The notes beneath the pieces were generated by a model. The model was not told the DNA's origin. It worked only from the letters and a program-made list of their open reading frames with translations, and searched no databases. Below are positions 1-11,717 of a stretch of DNA of 64,000 nt, one piece after another. The translations under genes were made by a program, and so were the position numbers. The DNA is taken from positions 1-64,000 of the forward strand of contig LNDU01000047.1 in assembly GCA_001464735.1 (NCBI GenBank). Direction: 5' to 3'. The first letter of the stretch is position 1. The number at the start of each line of letters is the position of its first letter. This stretch comes from Nitrospira sp. Ga0074138. Lineage in GTDB: Bacteria > Nitrospirota > Nitrospiria > Nitrospirales > Nitrospiraceae.

Positions 1-1
1 C

Positions 2-2254
<2,253 letters not shown>

Positions 2255-3520
2255 TCACACCGAGGCTTCGACCGGAACAGGCACTTTCTCGTCCTTAAGA
2301 ATTTGTACGCTTCGTATCGAGCGGGGATCCGCCTCATGGACCACCAGGCGACAATTCTCTATGCGGAGTTCTTCTCCTGCCTGCGGGATGCGACCAAGAT
2401 TTTCCTGGATCAGCCCTCCGATCGTCAGGGCTTCATCTCCAAGCTCGACTTTCAGGAAGTCGTTCACCTTTCGAACTTCCGTCCGTCCGTGGACTAGAAT
2501 CTGGTTCTTTCCAATGCGTTTGATGAGTTCTTCGGTGATATCCGTTTCGTCGACGATCTCACCTACGACTTCCTCGAGAAGATCTTCAAGCGTCACCAGT
2601 CCCATGACACCGCCGAATTCGTTGACGACGACTCCCATATGCCGTTTCTCCTGCTGGAACTGTTTCATCAAGTCGTCCGCCGTCTTGCCGGCCGGGACGA
2701 AGAGCGGAGGATGGGCGATATCCCGGAGGCGCAAATCGGTTCTCCCTTTAGCCAACTCGGTCAGCGCCTTCGTCTTGTAAAGAATCCCTGTAATGTTATC
2801 GAGCATGCCGTCATAGAGCGGAATTCTGGAGTACTTGGAATTATAGAGCAGCTCTTGTGCTTCCTTGAGCCGAAGGTTCCCGTCGAGCGAAAACACGTAG
2901 ATGCGCGGCGTCATTGCATCTTCTGCTGTAATGTCTTTCAGTTGAAACACATTTTTGATCATTTTGACTTCTTCCGATTCTAACTCGCCGGCTTTTCCTC
3001 CTTGGTCGAGCATAATTTTCAGCTCTTCCTCTGTTACCAAGGGAAGCGTCAACCCCTTTCCTCCCGTCAAACTGTAGATCAGAGGAACGATCAGAAAAAG
3101 AAGCGGTCGCAACATGACCTGAACTCCATAGATGGGGTAGGCCATGTTCAGCGTCACGGGTACGGAGAACTTTGCCGCCAGAGTCTTTGGGATGACATCC
3201 ACTGACACGAGAAGCACAAAGGTCAAGATACCGATCATCACTGCAATCGCTTCTTCAAGTGCACTCTTGCCCCCATAGGCATTCAATGTGATGAAGGTGG
3301 CAAACATGGGGGTCGCAGTACTGACGAGACGGTCACCGACGAGAATGGTCGAGAGGAGTTTTTGGGGATCGCTCCTTAACTGAAGAGCTTTGGCTGCCCG
3401 TTTACTGCCGTTCTGCGCTAATGCTTTCAGTCGTGTTTCGTTGACCGAAAAGAAGCCGATCTCGGCTGTAGAAATAACGGCGGATAACCCTATCAATCCT
3501 AGTAGGATGAGGATGTCCAT
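2255..3520 (-). CDS. CorC/HlyC (CNNM-type) membrane protein with CBS domains
   Basis: This 421-residue protein has the CNNM/HlyC-CorC layout: an N-terminal DUF21 membrane domain with about four hydrophobic segments (residues 1-150), a CBS-pair region (about 195-320, with the EDAMTPRIYVF and MGVVVNEFGGVMGLVTLEDLLEEVVGEI blocks), and a C-terminal CorC_HlyC domain (about 335-410). Family members are linked to Mg2+/Co2+ efflux or magnesium homeostasis. The old name hemolysin is historical. The ATG at 3520 gives MDILILLGLIG, directly the first membrane segment. The gene converges on ligA. The exact substrate cannot be read from sequence. Confidence 0.9.
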   Translation of the reverse strand: MDILILLGLIGLSAVISTAEIGFFSVNETRLKALAQNGSKRAAKALQLRSDPQKLLSTILVGDRLVSTATPMFATFITLNAYGGKSALEEAIAVMIGILTFVLLVSVDVIPKTLAAKFSVPVTLNMAYPIYGVQVMLRPLLFLIVPLIYSLTGGKGLTLPLVTEEELKIMLDQGGKAGELESEEVKMIKNVFQLKDITAEDAMTPRIYVFSLDGNLRLKEAQELLYNSKYSRIPLYDGMLDNITGILYKTKALTELAKGRTDLRLRDIAHPPLFVPAGKTADDLMKQFQQEKRHMGVVVNEFGGVMGLVTLEDLLEEVVGEIVDETDITEELIKRIGKNQILVHGRTEVRKVNDFLKVELGDEALTIGGLIQENLGRIPQAGEELRIENCRLVVHEADPRSIRSVQILKDEKVPVPVEASV

Positions 3521-3772
3521 CGCAGTCGTCTATTAGGGACGTTGGACCAGTATGGCTGGTCTGATAAGAAGTCGGGCGGCTCCCAGAGGATACCTCCTGG
3601 TCCACCCTTCAGAAGATCGTACGATTAAGATAACCGGACCGCTTAGAATAGAGTTCACAGCTACTACATCTATCACAGGGATCAAATGCAGGCAAGCAAC
3701 CAAAGAAATGTCGCTTGAAAATCAATTGGTTCCAAACAAAACCTCAGAATGATGCCACCGTCCTTCTCGTGT
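3521..3772. other. Intergenic region between rlpA-like and corC-like genes
   Basis: About 250 bases between two minus-strand genes, AT-richer than its surroundings. I found no convincing ORF, RNA or strong hairpin. It presumably holds the promoter of the CorC-type gene. Confidence 0.4.
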
Positions 3773-4450
3773 TTAGCTATCATCCCGCACAACAAGCGAT
3801 TGCAGGTTCAATGTACGATCGAGGCGACTCGCGGCCATCTGAGCCTCCGGCTCAGTCAAGAATCGACCAATTTGAACTCGGTAACGACGCCCTTCCTGGA
3901 GATCGATCTGAATGATACGCCCATCAGCAAAATCTCCTTGAATTTGTGCTAACAGCGCCCGAGCATTCTGAAGGTCCGCGAAAGCACCGACTTGAACCCG
4001 TAACACCCCCATCCCTTCGGGCCGAGAGTTATAGTCCACAACTCGAAGTTCGACCTGGTCGCTTCCGTTGCCGACCATCCCAAGCGCTTGGGCACCAGCC
4101 AACGAAAGGTCCAAAACCCGTCCCCTCGCGAACGGTCCTCGATCATTAATCCTGACCGTAACGTGGCGACCTGAAGTCAACGAATGCACAACTGCGACGG
4201 ACCCGAGTGGCAGTGTCCGATGAGCAGCCGTCAGTTTGTACATGTCGTACCGCTCCCCATTCGCTGTCTTGTTCCCATGAAAGCCAGGGCCATACCACGA
4301 GGCCATGCCTCGTTCTACAAACCCAATGGGATACCCGGGGAAACGATCAATAGGACGAGGAGCGGTGGTGCAGCCTTGATAGAGGACGGCGCCCAGCCCG
4401 ATCACGACCATGGGCAGAGAAGTAGGTTTCGTGAGCAGCACCGGCCGCAT
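3773..4450 (-). CDS. rlpA: RlpA-like lipoprotein with SPOR domain
   Basis: A cell-wall protein of the RlpA family: a double-psi beta-barrel lytic transglycosylase-type domain joined to a peptidoglycan-binding SPOR domain. The N-terminus is a lipoprotein signal (hydrophobic VVIGLGAVLYQGC, lipobox cysteine near residue 27). The barrel domain shows GMASWYGPGFHGNKTANGE (about 48-66) and the RINDRGPFARGRVLDLS block. The SPOR domain occupies about residues 148-222 (VQVGAF...VQIGRF). The length (225) is normal. It follows the ACT-domain gene with a 3-base gap, so the two are probably cotranscribed. SPOR domains bind denuded glycans at division septa, which fits the division genes elsewhere in the window. 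Confidence 0.9.
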   Translation of the reverse strand: MRPVLLTKPTSLPMVVIGLGAVLYQGCTTAPRPIDRFPGYPIGFVERGMASWYGPGFHGNKTANGERYDMYKLTAAHRTLPLGSVAVVHSLTSGRHVTVRINDRGPFARGRVLDLSLAGAQALGMVGNGSDQVELRVVDYNSRPEGMGVLRVQVGAFADLQNARALLAQIQGDFADGRIIQIDLQEGRRYRVQIGRFLTEPEAQMAASRLDRTLNLQSLVVRDDS

Positions 4451-4453
4451 CAG

Positions 4454-4864
4454 TCAAAACTCGTCGAGCGACTGATTGCGTAGAATGGCCAAGGCCTTGT
4501 CAGTATTGGAAACGGTCAGAACGACGATCGCCCGTTTCCCTTCCCGTGAAGGCGTACAATAGCCGCACTTGATGTTGATCCGGCTCTTCATTAAAGTATC
4601 TGCCACTTTCCTTAACGCGCCGGGCTTGTTTTCAAGACTTAGTAGGAGCGCAATTTCTTCGCCGAACTTAATTTTCGCCGCCTTAAGGGCCGCGCGCGCA
4701 CTGTCCAGGTCCGCGACAAGCAGCCGCAGCTTGCCTGTTCCCATCACCTCCGGAGCGGAGAACGCCTTGATGTTGACACCGGCTTCACCGAGGACCGCCG
4801 TCACTCTGGCAAGGGCACCCGGTTTACTCTGACTACTGATAACAAGTTGCGTTGTTGTCGGCAT
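4454..4864 (-). CDS. Tandem ACT-domain protein (putative amino-acid-binding regulator)
   Basis: The 136-residue protein consists of two ACT domains in tandem: residues about 5-65 (QLVISSQSKPGALARVTAVLGEAGVNIKAF) and about 70-130 (LLLSLENKPGALRKVADTLMKSRINIKCGY). Both carry the PGAL.r....L...g.NI signature of small-molecule-binding ACT domains. No catalytic domain is present, so it is probably a free-standing ligand sensor or regulatory subunit. The ATG at 4864 begins MPTTTQLVIS. It lies upstream of the RlpA-like gene (3-base gap) and downstream of nrdJ. The ligand is unknown. Confidence 0.82.
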   Translation of the reverse strand: MPTTTQLVISSQSKPGALARVTAVLGEAGVNIKAFSAPEVMGTGKLRLLVADLDSARAALKAAKIKFGEEIALLLSLENKPGALRKVADTLMKSRINIKCGYCTPSREGKRAIVVLTVSNTDKALAILRNQSLDEF

Positions 4865-5111
4865 AGTGAGACTCCTAGTTAACCTCCGGCATCAGGATTT
4901 TTCCGCCTCGCTGAGCGTATGGCCCGCAAGGGAGACCACGATCCGTAGTGATACGATAGGGCGCGAGAGGAAGCCGGTCGTGCGCAAAGTCTTCGAGCCC
5001 GTAACCGTACTGCAAGGAAGGCGTCGGCACTCGAGCGAATTCGGAGGAACCGCCGCTTCCTACACCACAGGCACAATGACGGCCGCCTGCTCCGCATTCT
5101 TACACTCCTCT
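4865..5111. other. Spacer between nrdJ and the ACT gene
   Basis: About 247 bases, GC-rich. An antisense-type open frame crosses it but has arginine- and serine-rich, non-protein-like composition, and I regard it as noise. No clear terminator seen. Confidence 0.35.
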
Positions 5112-8100
5112 TTATGAACATCCACTCGTTGCGCCGCACGTCACGCATTTGAGACAGGTGCCGTTTCGGACCATGGTGAACTGCTTGCACTCGGGGCAGG
5201 GATCGCCTTCGTAGCCCTTGACCCTAGCATCCTTGGCATTTTTGATCTCTGTCAGAGTAAGCGTTTCCCTCGTGATCTCCACTTGTCGAGCAACACTATG
5301 CCCATGTCCATTTCCATGACCATTTCCTTTTCCACCGTTCCGACGGATCGGAAGATGCTCCGTAAGAACGGAAGATTTGGCCAGTGCATCAAGGTCCGCC
5401 TCTTCTTCTGAACATTCCGGATCCATGTCGTCTTTCTTCACCGAATCCATGCGCAGATCTTCCTCCTTCACCTGCGCCAGGTCATACCGGTCGAGATACG
5501 TCACGGCCAATTCACGGAAGATATAATCGATGATCGAGGTTGACATTTTGATTCGATCATTCAATTTCACGGGACCGTTCGGCTCAAACCGGGTAAAGAC
5601 AAACGCCTCAACGAATTCTTCCAGCGGCACGCCGTGCTGAAGTCCAAGAGAGATGGCGATCGCAAAACAATTCATGAGGCTTCTAAACGCCGCCCCTTCC
5701 TTGTGCATATCCAAAAATATTTCTCCGACCGTCCCATCCTCATATTCACCAGTGCGCAAATACAGCTTATGTCCCCCAACAATCGCTTTTTGAGTGTATC
5801 CGCTTCGCCGACTCGGGAGCGGGCGACGTTTGGCGAGATACCGAACAAGCACCCGTTCGGTGATTTTCTCAGCCATCCCCATCACGCCAGTGGCCGCCTC
5901 CACGGCCTTGCCACTGTCAGTCGAAGCGCTCAACGGCTGACTCAGCTTGGACCCGTCACGATAGAGCGCGACTGCTTTGACCATACTCTTCCAGGCGAGT
6001 AAATAGGCCGCCTTGACGTCTTCAAGCGTAGCATCGGCCGGCATATTAATAGTCTTGCTAATCGCGCCGCTGATGAACGGTTGTGCCGCGGCCATCATGC
6101 GGATATGCGCATCGACGGCGATGGAGCGTTGTCCGATTCGACCGCATCGATTGGCACAATCGAACACTGCAAGGTGTTCGACCTTCAAATACGGGGCGCC
6201 TTCCACCGTCATCGTCCCACAGCAGAAATCATTCGCTGCGGCGATCTCTTCTTGCGTAAAGCCAAGCGTCTTCAGCAAGTTGACGCTTGTTTCATTCAGC
6301 TGGGCCTCGGTCAGGCCAAGCTTTTCGATACAGAACGCCTCTCCGAGTGTAAACTTATTGAAGGCGAACTGAATTTCAAACGCTTGCCCCAAACTGCTCT
6401 CCAAACGATCGAGAGCCGCATCGTCAAATCCCTTTTTACGCAGCGTGTCATGATTGATGAACGGTGCGCCCTTGAGCGTCTGAGCCCCGACACAGTACCG
6501 AACGACATCCTGCGCTTGCTGATCCGTATAGCCAAGGTAGGCCAGCGCCATCGGCAAGCTTTGATTGATGATCTTGAAGTACCCGCCACCGGCCAGTTTC
6601 TTAAATTTCACCAGAGCAAAGTCTGGTTCAATCCCCGTGGTATCACAGTCCATGACCAACCCAATCGTGCCGGTTGGAGCAATGACGGTCACTTGAGCAT
6701 TGCGATATCCATAGGCGGTCCCTAACTCAAGCGCATGGTCCCAGGCGCGTCTGGCGGCGAGAAGCATGTCAGGCGGACAATGCTCGGGACGGATTCCCAC
6801 CGGCGAAATCGTGAGGTGTTCGTATTCTGCCTGCGGCGCCTGGTACGCAGCTCGTCGGTGATTGCGGATGACCCGCAGCATATGCTCTCGATTGTTTGCG
6901 TACCCCGGAAAGGGCGACAATTCGGCAGCCATTTCAGCCGATGCACTGTACGCTTCACCCGTCATAATGGACGTGATGGCTCCACAAATCGCCAAGGCCT
7001 TGGGGGAATCGTAAGGAATGCCTTGACGCATGAGCACCGTGCCCAGATTCGCATACCCCAACCCCAGCGTCCTGAACTGATAACTCTTTTCGGCGATGGA
7101 TCGGCTCGGGAAAGACGCCATCAACACACTGATCTCCAAAGCAATCGTCCACAGCCGAACGGCATGGCGGAAATGTTCCAGCTCGAATTGCCCATCAGCG
7201 GCATAGAACTTCACGAGGTTCAGGGAAGCGAGATTACAGGCTGTATCGTCTAAGAACATGTACTCAGAACAGGGATTTGATGCGTTGATACGACCGTCCT
7301 CCGGACAAGTATGCCATTCGTTGATCGTGGTATCGTACTGAGTCCCTGGATCAGCACAAATCCAGGCCGCCCACGCGATCCGATCCCACAGCTCCCGTGC
7401 CTTGACGGTCTTCCAGACCTTGCCGCTCGTTCGACGCTTGAGTTGCCAGTCACCGTCGGTTTCGAGCGCGGCAAAAAACTCATTGGGAATCCTGACGCTA
7501 TTGTTGGAGTTTTGACCGGAGACGGTCTGGTAGGCCTTCCCATCCCAATTCGTGTCATATTCATGGAAGACAAAATGCGTGAAGCCTTGCTGCGCATAAG
7601 AAAACATTCGTTGGATATACGCCTCGGATACCAGATCCCGACGGGCCGATGCCAGAGCCTCACGCAAGACCGGATTGGTCTTCTGGTCGAGATCCAGCCT
7701 GAGAGCGCCCTCACCATCGACCGTATGACAAGCTTTCAGCACCGCATTGAGGCGCTGCGCACAAATCTTTGACCCCGTCACCATCGCCGCGACTTTTTGC
7801 TCTTCGATGACTTTCCAATCGATAAATTCTTCGATATCCGGATGGTCGAGGTCCAAACAAACCATCTTAGCGGCACGGCGCGTCGTCCCTCCGGATTTGA
7901 TCGCTCCGGCAGCTCGATCCCCGATCTTCAGAAATGACATAAGGCCTGAAGACTTCCCGCCGCCAGAAAGCCCTTCGCCATCCCCACGCAGTTTCGAAAA
8001 ATTGGTCCCGGTCCCGGAACCATACTTGAACAACCGCGCTTCCCGAACCCAGAGATCCATGATGCCGTTTTCATTCACGAGATCGTCCTCGATTGATTGA

Positions 8101-8654
8101 ATGAAACAGGCGTGTGGTTGAGGATGTTCGAAGGCGTTGGTGGCTTTCACCACCTCGTGAGTCTTGGGATCAACGTAATAATGCCCTTGTGCCGGTCCCG
8201 ATAACCCATAGGCATAATGAAGGCCGGTATTGAACCACTGGGGAGAATTTGGCGCTGCCATTTGATGCGCCAGCATGTAGCACATTTCATCGTGGAACGA
8301 CTCAGCATCGTCCGGCGTCTTGAAATACCCATAAGACTTGCCCCAATGGGTCCAGCATCCAGCCATGCGTTCGAAGACTTGACGGGCATCTCGCTCACCA
8401 CCCAACACCGACTTGCCATCTGGACCGATGGCAGGCTGCCCATTCTGATCGCGCTGCGGAACTCCGGCCTTCCGAAAGTACTTCTGGGCCAATATATCGA
8501 TGGCCAGCTGCGACCATGCCTCAGGAACGTCGATATTTTCGAGCTTGAAAACAGTGGATCCGTCGGGATTGCGAATCTCCGACGAACGCTTCACAAACGT
8601 GATCCCCTCGTAGGGACTCTGCCTGCGACTGGTAAATCTTCGATCAATTTTCAC
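5112..8654 (-). CDS. nrdJ: Adenosylcobalamin-dependent (class II) ribonucleoside-diphosphate reductase
   Basis: Reduces ribonucleotides to deoxyribonucleotides using adenosylcobalamin to form the thiyl radical, without needing or being poisoned by oxygen. The 1180-residue protein shows family landmarks: the [21 protein letters not shown] active-site block (about 455-475), [33 protein letters not shown], a [16 protein letters not shown] stretch, and a C-terminal zinc-ribbon-like tail (CPECKQF...[14 protein letters not shown]) thought to carry the shuttle cysteines. There is no intein. The start is GTG at 8654, preceded by AGGAGG at good spacing. A promoter with TTGACA -35 and a pair of NrdR-like boxes lies upstream (8746-8793). 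No class I or III reductase is visible in the window. Confidence 0.96.
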   Translation of the reverse strand: MKIDRRFTSRRQSPYEGITFVKRSSEIRNPDGSTVFKLENIDVPEAWSQLAIDILAQKYFRKAGVPQRDQNGQPAIGPDGKSVLGGERDARQVFERMAGCWTHWGKSYGYFKTPDDAESFHDEMCYMLAHQMAAPNSPQWFNTGLHYAYGLSGPAQGHYYVDPKTHEVVKATNAFEHPQPHACFIQSIEDDLVNENGIMDLWVREARLFKYGSGTGTNFSKLRGDGEGLSGGGKSSGLMSFLKIGDRAAGAIKSGGTTRRAAKMVCLDLDHPDIEEFIDWKVIEEQKVAAMVTGSKICAQRLNAVLKACHTVDGEGALRLDLDQKTNPVLREALASARRDLVSEAYIQRMFSYAQQGFTHFVFHEYDTNWDGKAYQTVSGQNSNNSVRIPNEFFAALETDGDWQLKRRTSGKVWKTVKARELWDRIAWAAWICADPGTQYDTTINEWHTCPEDGRINASNPCSEYMFLDDTACNLASLNLVKFYAADGQFELEHFRHAVRLWTIALEISVLMASFPSRSIAEKSYQFRTLGLGYANLGTVLMRQGIPYDSPKALAICGAITSIMTGEAYSASAEMAAELSPFPGYANNREHMLRVIRNHRRAAYQAPQAEYEHLTISPVGIRPEHCPPDMLLAARRAWDHALELGTAYGYRNAQVTVIAPTGTIGLVMDCDTTGIEPDFALVKFKKLAGGGYFKIINQSLPMALAYLGYTDQQAQDVVRYCVGAQTLKGAPFINHDTLRKKGFDDAALDRLESSLGQAFEIQFAFNKFTLGEAFCIEKLGLTEAQLNETSVNLLKTLGFTQEEIAAANDFCCGTMTVEGAPYLKVEHLAVFDCANRCGRIGQRSIAVDAHIRMMAAAQPFISGAISKTINMPADATLEDVKAAYLLAWKSMVKAVALYRDGSKLSQPLSASTDSGKAVEAATGVMGMAEKITERVLVRYLAKRRPLPSRRSGYTQKAIVGGHKLYLRTGEYEDGTVGEIFLDMHKEGAAFRSLMNCFAIAISLGLQHGVPLEEFVEAFVFTRFEPNGPVKLNDRIKMSTSIIDYIFRELAVTYLDRYDLAQVKEEDLRMDSVKKDDMDPECSEEEADLDALAKSSVLTEHLPIRRNGGKGNGHGNGHGHSVARQVEITRETLTLTEIKNAKDARVKGYEGDPCPECKQFTMVRNGTCLKCVTCGATSGCS

Positions 8655-8745
8655 GGTAGACCTCCTGCCGAGGGGAAAAGGATGTGACCCATGCCACTGA
8701 GTAGACCATATTTAAGGTGCGTGAAGCTCATGTAGTTTCAATGAA

Positions 8746-8793
8746 CAGCTACATATAGCTATCATGTTTTTTTGTCAACACCAAGTATTGTGG
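8746..8793 (-). promoter_or_regulatory. nrdJ promoter with paired NrdR-like operators
   Basis: On the minus strand a perfect TTGACA (8778-8773) is followed after 15-17 bases by TATATG or TATGTA (8757-8750). Two imperfect palindromes overlap these elements: 8778-8793 (acaccaagtattgtgg on the plus strand, 12 of 16 matching the NrdR consensus ACACWATATWTWGTGT) and 8746-8761 (cagctacatatagcta, 9 of 16 with the CTA-ATATAG core kept). Their centres are exactly 32 bases apart, three helical turns, as is usual for NrdR box pairs. Seen: sequence and spacing. Inferred: repression of nrdJ by an NrdR encoded elsewhere. Confidence 0.6.
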
Positions 8794-8882
8794 ATCTTTG
8801 GGAAATAAGAGGAAAGGCTGTGAATAGTCGAAATGCGAATATCCTGGCCAATTCTGGTCGCTTATCAACGGGGTTATCCACA
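8789..8882. promoter_or_regulatory. Cluster of DnaA-box-like 9-mers upstream of nrdJ
   Basis: A perfect DnaA box, TTATCCACA, lies at 8874-8882. Close variants lie at 8862-8870 (TTATCAACG), 8819-8827 (TGTGAATAG, reverse strand) and 8789-8797 (TGTGGATCT, reverse strand). One perfect box is expected by chance about once per two windows of this size, so only the clustering and the position at a ribonucleotide reductase promoter make it notable. Confidence 0.35.
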
Positions 8883-8935
8883 GAAATAACCAGCCAAATC
8901 AGCACTCAGCAGATGACCCAAGCCATTTTTTCTTT

Positions 8936-9307
8936 TTAGAAGGCCATTCGCCCGATCTTCAGCGTTGCTTCTTCGACGCCCTGAATAGGAATGAACCAAC
9001 CGCCGAGACCGAAGACAATGACTTTTGTATCCGCCACCTGTGTTTCATACCGGCTCACAATCCCCCAGTTCTGTCGCGCTGTATTCGGCCTCACGAGTGA
9101 TTCGAGAAGCTTCCTACTTTGCGACTGAAACACCTGCCGAATAAATTGTTGCTCTCGAGTCGGTGTCCCCTGGTCCATTCTGTCTATCGCTTTCCTCAAT
9201 TCCTGTTCAACGAAGCGTAAATAGTCGTCCATGGTCGGGTTTGACCATACCAGAGCGACCGCTCCTGCAAGTGCAACAACTATCACGCTCAGACGAAGGA
9301 GACTCAT
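8936..9307 (-). CDS. DUF4359-like small secreted or membrane-anchored protein
   Basis: A 123-residue protein with an N-terminal hydrophobic segment (residues 4-23, LRLSVIVVALAGAVALVWS) followed directly by NPTMDDYLRFVEQEL, a pattern I associate with the DUF4359 family. The C-terminal half contains a compact hydrophobic block (TKVIVFGLGGWFIPIQGVEEATLKIGRMAF). The N-terminus suggests export or membrane anchoring with the soluble part in the periplasm. It diverges from the small membrane protein gene at 9440. No function is known to me. Confidence 0.7.
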   Translation of the reverse strand: MSLLRLSVIVVALAGAVALVWSNPTMDDYLRFVEQELRKAIDRMDQGTPTREQQFIRQVFQSQSRKLLESLVRPNTARQNWGIVSRYETQVADTKVIVFGLGGWFIPIQGVEEATLKIGRMAF

Positions 9308-9366
9308 GAAGTTTTGATAGGATCGTCTACCCTTGAAATTGTTCGATGATTATCGAATCGCCTCAT

Positions 9367-9395
9367 TTGACAAACAACCGTCCGCCAATTAGCTT
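9367..9395 (+). promoter_or_regulatory. Candidate sigma-70 promoter for the gene at 9440
   Basis: TTGACA at 9367-9372 is followed by a 17-base spacer and a poor -10 (TAGCTT, 9390-9395), about 45 bases upstream of the ATG at 9440. The -35 is perfect, the -10 matches only half. Confidence 0.35.
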
Positions 9396-9439
9396 AGCCG
9401 GAATTTTCTTCACAAGGTCTATAAAGTCTGGAGGAGACC

Positions 9440-9733
9440 ATGTTCGTCTGGAGTAAAAAACTTGTCGGGGTCCTGTTAGGCATATTCCTACTGTTGTTAG
9501 GAATCTTTCTCCTCCAAGGCCCGTCGGAAAGCACCAGTGTCCTCAAAACACACACCACTCAGTGGATTATCTTGAACTATGCTTGTCTGCTCGTCTGGCT
9601 CTTCGTCTGGATGATCGACCAAGGGCGAGTCCGCGGCAAAAATGTCTGGCTCTGGCTGGTGCCGTTTCTGTTAGCTCCGCTGCCCACCCTAATGCTCTTT
9701 GTTCTCTTCCTCCAACGACGATTGTCCTCATAG
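9440..9733 (+). CDS. Small integral membrane protein
   Basis: A 97-residue, strongly hydrophobic protein with three predicted membrane segments: residues 8-26 (LVGVLLGIFLLLLGIFLL), about 42-60 (WIILNYACLLVWLFVWMI) and about 70-92 (VWLWLVPFLLAPLPTLMLFVLFL). The ATG is preceded by GGAGGAG at ideal distance, which supports this as a real gene. Its stop at 9731-9733 abuts the stop of the convergent AmpG-like gene. I do not recognise the family. Confidence 0.72.
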   Translation: MFVWSKKLVGVLLGIFLLLLGIFLLQGPSESTSVLKTHTTQWIILNYACLLVWLFVWMIDQGRVRGKNVWLWLVPFLLAPLPTLMLFVLFLQRRLSS

Positions 9734-11020
9734 TCACTTGGAGATCGACGAAACTGCAGGTTCCGTAACGGGAGTATGCTCGGCGGCTTTCTGCTCGGGC
9801 TCGATGGAACGCCGGATTCGCCAAACCGCCCACAGACCTGGGAGCGCGACCACCACGGTCAGGACAAAGAACTGTGTCCATCCAACCAGGGTAACAAGAT
9901 CCGCCGATGGGCGGCCGGCAAATACCCTCCCCAACGCCTCTAATGAAGACAGCAGGGCGAACTGAGTCGCGGTATACCGGGGATCGCAGAGCGACATCAC
10001 CAACGCGACGAACGCAGCCGTGCCCATTCCGCCCGTCACATTTTCGATTACGACCGCTGCCGTTAGGACCATCGAATCCTTGCCTGCCAATGCCAATACG
10101 ACGAATCCCAGATTTGAGACCGCCTGCAAGACTCCGAAGATCAACAGCGACCGTACAAGTCCCGACTTGGTCATCATGAGTCCGCCGATGAAAGCGCCCA
10201 GCAATGTGGCAAAGACCCCTAATCCCTTCACGGCGCCGACGTCCGTTGCAGAAAAACCAAGCCCTCCGATCAGAAAAGCGGTCTGGAGCGCAGAGGCAAA
10301 GGCGTCTCCAAGCTTGTAGAGAACAATGACGGCTAAGAACCCTAACGCATGGGGCCGCCCAAAGAACTCTGCCAGCGGTGCGCCGACTGCTTCCCTCATA
10401 CTCCTCGGAGCCTCCGCAATGAACGTTGGGTTGGGGCTGACCAAGACGATGCCTACTCCGGCTACCATGACGACGGCCATGGCCAGATACGTCATTTGCC
10501 ACCCGACATAATCGGCAAGCACGAGCGCGCCGGCCCCAGAAGCTAATAGTGCGATTCGATAGCCGTTCACCCATACTGCCGCACCCAAACCGCGCTCATG
10601 CGATTGGAGCGTTTCTGTGCGATAGGCGTCGAAGACAATATCCAAAGAAGCGGCCAAAAACGCGACCAGCACAGCATAGGCCGCCATCCATCCTGGGTGA
10701 ATCTTTGGATTGGTGAGGGCCATCAGCCCAAGTCCGATTGCCACACAGAATTGCGTCAGTACCATCCAACCGCGACGCCGCCCGAACCAAGGAGGTATCA
10801 CGCGATCCATCACTGGGGCCCATAGAAACTTGAGCGTATACGGCAGGCCGACCATCGTGAAAATACCGATGGTCTTGAGGTCGACTCCTTCCACCGTAAG
10901 CCAGGCCTGTAAGGTCCCGGAGGTGAGGGCGAGTGGGAGACCGGAGGCAAAGCCCAATGGCAGCATCACGAAGATGCGGCGATTCATAAGGCTTGATAAG
11001 TCGAAGGATTCTTGTTTCAT
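9734..11020 (-). CDS. AmpG-like major facilitator permease
   Basis: A 12-14 segment MFS transporter of the AmpG type, which imports anhydromuropeptides from peptidoglycan turnover into the cytoplasm. The N-terminal block MNRRIFVMLPLGFASGLPLALTSGTLQAWL matches the AmpG signature (GFASGLPL...LQAWL), and TIGIFTMVGLPYTLKFLWAPVMDR follows, as in the family. I chose the ATG at 11020 (MKQESFDLSSLMNRR, 428 residues); the frame stays open to 11107, with another ATG at 11095. A role in wall recycling fits the window, but some family members take other substrates. Confidence 0.83.
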   Translation of the reverse strand: MKQESFDLSSLMNRRIFVMLPLGFASGLPLALTSGTLQAWLTVEGVDLKTIGIFTMVGLPYTLKFLWAPVMDRVIPPWFGRRRGWMVLTQFCVAIGLGLMALTNPKIHPGWMAAYAVLVAFLAASLDIVFDAYRTETLQSHERGLGAAVWVNGYRIALLASGAGALVLADYVGWQMTYLAMAVVMVAGVGIVLVSPNPTFIAEAPRSMREAVGAPLAEFFGRPHALGFLAVIVLYKLGDAFASALQTAFLIGGLGFSATDVGAVKGLGVFATLLGAFIGGLMMTKSGLVRSLLIFGVLQAVSNLGFVVLALAGKDSMVLTAAVVIENVTGGMGTAAFVALVMSLCDPRYTATQFALLSSLEALGRVFAGRPSADLVTLVGWTQFFVLTVVVALPGLWAVWRIRRSIEPEQKAAEHTPVTEPAVSSISK

Positions 11021-11174
11021 GGAAACTGACTCGCACAAACATGAGCTGAATTGGATGGACGTACCATCAGCAGGGCAACTCGTTTCGGTTGCCATGCAGA
11101 ATACCACCGCCTCGCGCCGCCACTCAGCAGAATCACAAAACGGGCGGGGACTATCTCACTGGCTGGCACTGAGG

Positions 11175-11588
11175 CTAACAGGGCTGTCCGTTGAATAAAC
11201 AGGGTTTGTATCGCGAGATGTCGAAGTCCGTGTTTTCCTGGTAGACCTTTTCGTTGCCATTGACCCCATCCTGTTCAGGGTCATTCCACATGGTGTGGTT
11301 CCACCAATAGAAGAGTGGCTGGGCCTCGGTCTGATAGATAGGATTACCGTAGGTACTACGCGAATGCTCCTGCACCAGCCGGGCCGTGACATAGTCGATT
11401 TGGCCGTTTCCGCGAAGCGAATATAGCATGATGAAGAGACGGGCCTCATGGTCATACAGCTCATCGACACGGGTAGCAAGATCGGGCTCAGTGGGAAGTG
11501 AATCCGAGCTCCATCCTGTCACAGGATGGCTCCAGAACAATCCTGTCAAAACAAAAACGATGAGCGAACGCAAATGCACAATCCTCAC
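11175..11588 (-). CDS. Hypothetical secreted protein
   Basis: A 137-residue protein with an N-terminal signal sequence (residues 1-26, LRSLIVFVLTGLFWSHPVTGWS). The mature part is rich in aromatic residues (LFYWWNHTMWNDPEQDG), contains a negatively charged segment (PEQDGVNGNE), and ends in a Cys-containing tail (KPCLFNGQPC). The GTG start at 11588 has GGGGAG just upstream. I know no family; secretion is inferred from the leader. Confidence 0.6.
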   Translation of the reverse strand: MRIVHLRSLIVFVLTGLFWSHPVTGWSSDSLPTEPDLATRVDELYDHEARLFIMLYSLRGNGQIDYVTARLVQEHSRSTYGNPIYQTEAQPLFYWWNHTMWNDPEQDGVNGNEKVYQENTDFDISRYKPCLFNGQPC

Positions 11589-11679
11589 GCTCTCCCCGGC
11601 AACTCGGATGCAACCCGATCATGGGTCGTTCCGACAATTGGGTCACAATCCTTGAGATCCCCGGTCGCAAGAAGCAACC

Positions 11680-11709
11680 TTGCTGGAACAGACCTAATCT
11701 CCCTATAAT
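11680..11709 (+). promoter_or_regulatory. mtaB promoter, probably leaderless
   Basis: TTGCTG (11680-11685), an 18-base spacer, then a perfect TATAAT (11704-11709). The start codon of mtaB is at 11718, only 8 bases after the -10, so transcription would begin at or within 1-2 bases of the ATG, leaving no ribosome binding site. Confidence 0.55.
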
Positions 11710-11717
11710 GCCACCCT

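Noticed and set aside
4879..5190. Minus-strand frame of about 100 codons after nrdJ
   Set aside because: Overlaps the end of nrdJ in another frame; arginine- and serine-rich, no ribosome binding site.
9567..10574. Long minus-strand frame inside the AmpG-like gene
   Set aside because: Shadow frame of a transporter gene with very arginine-rich translation.
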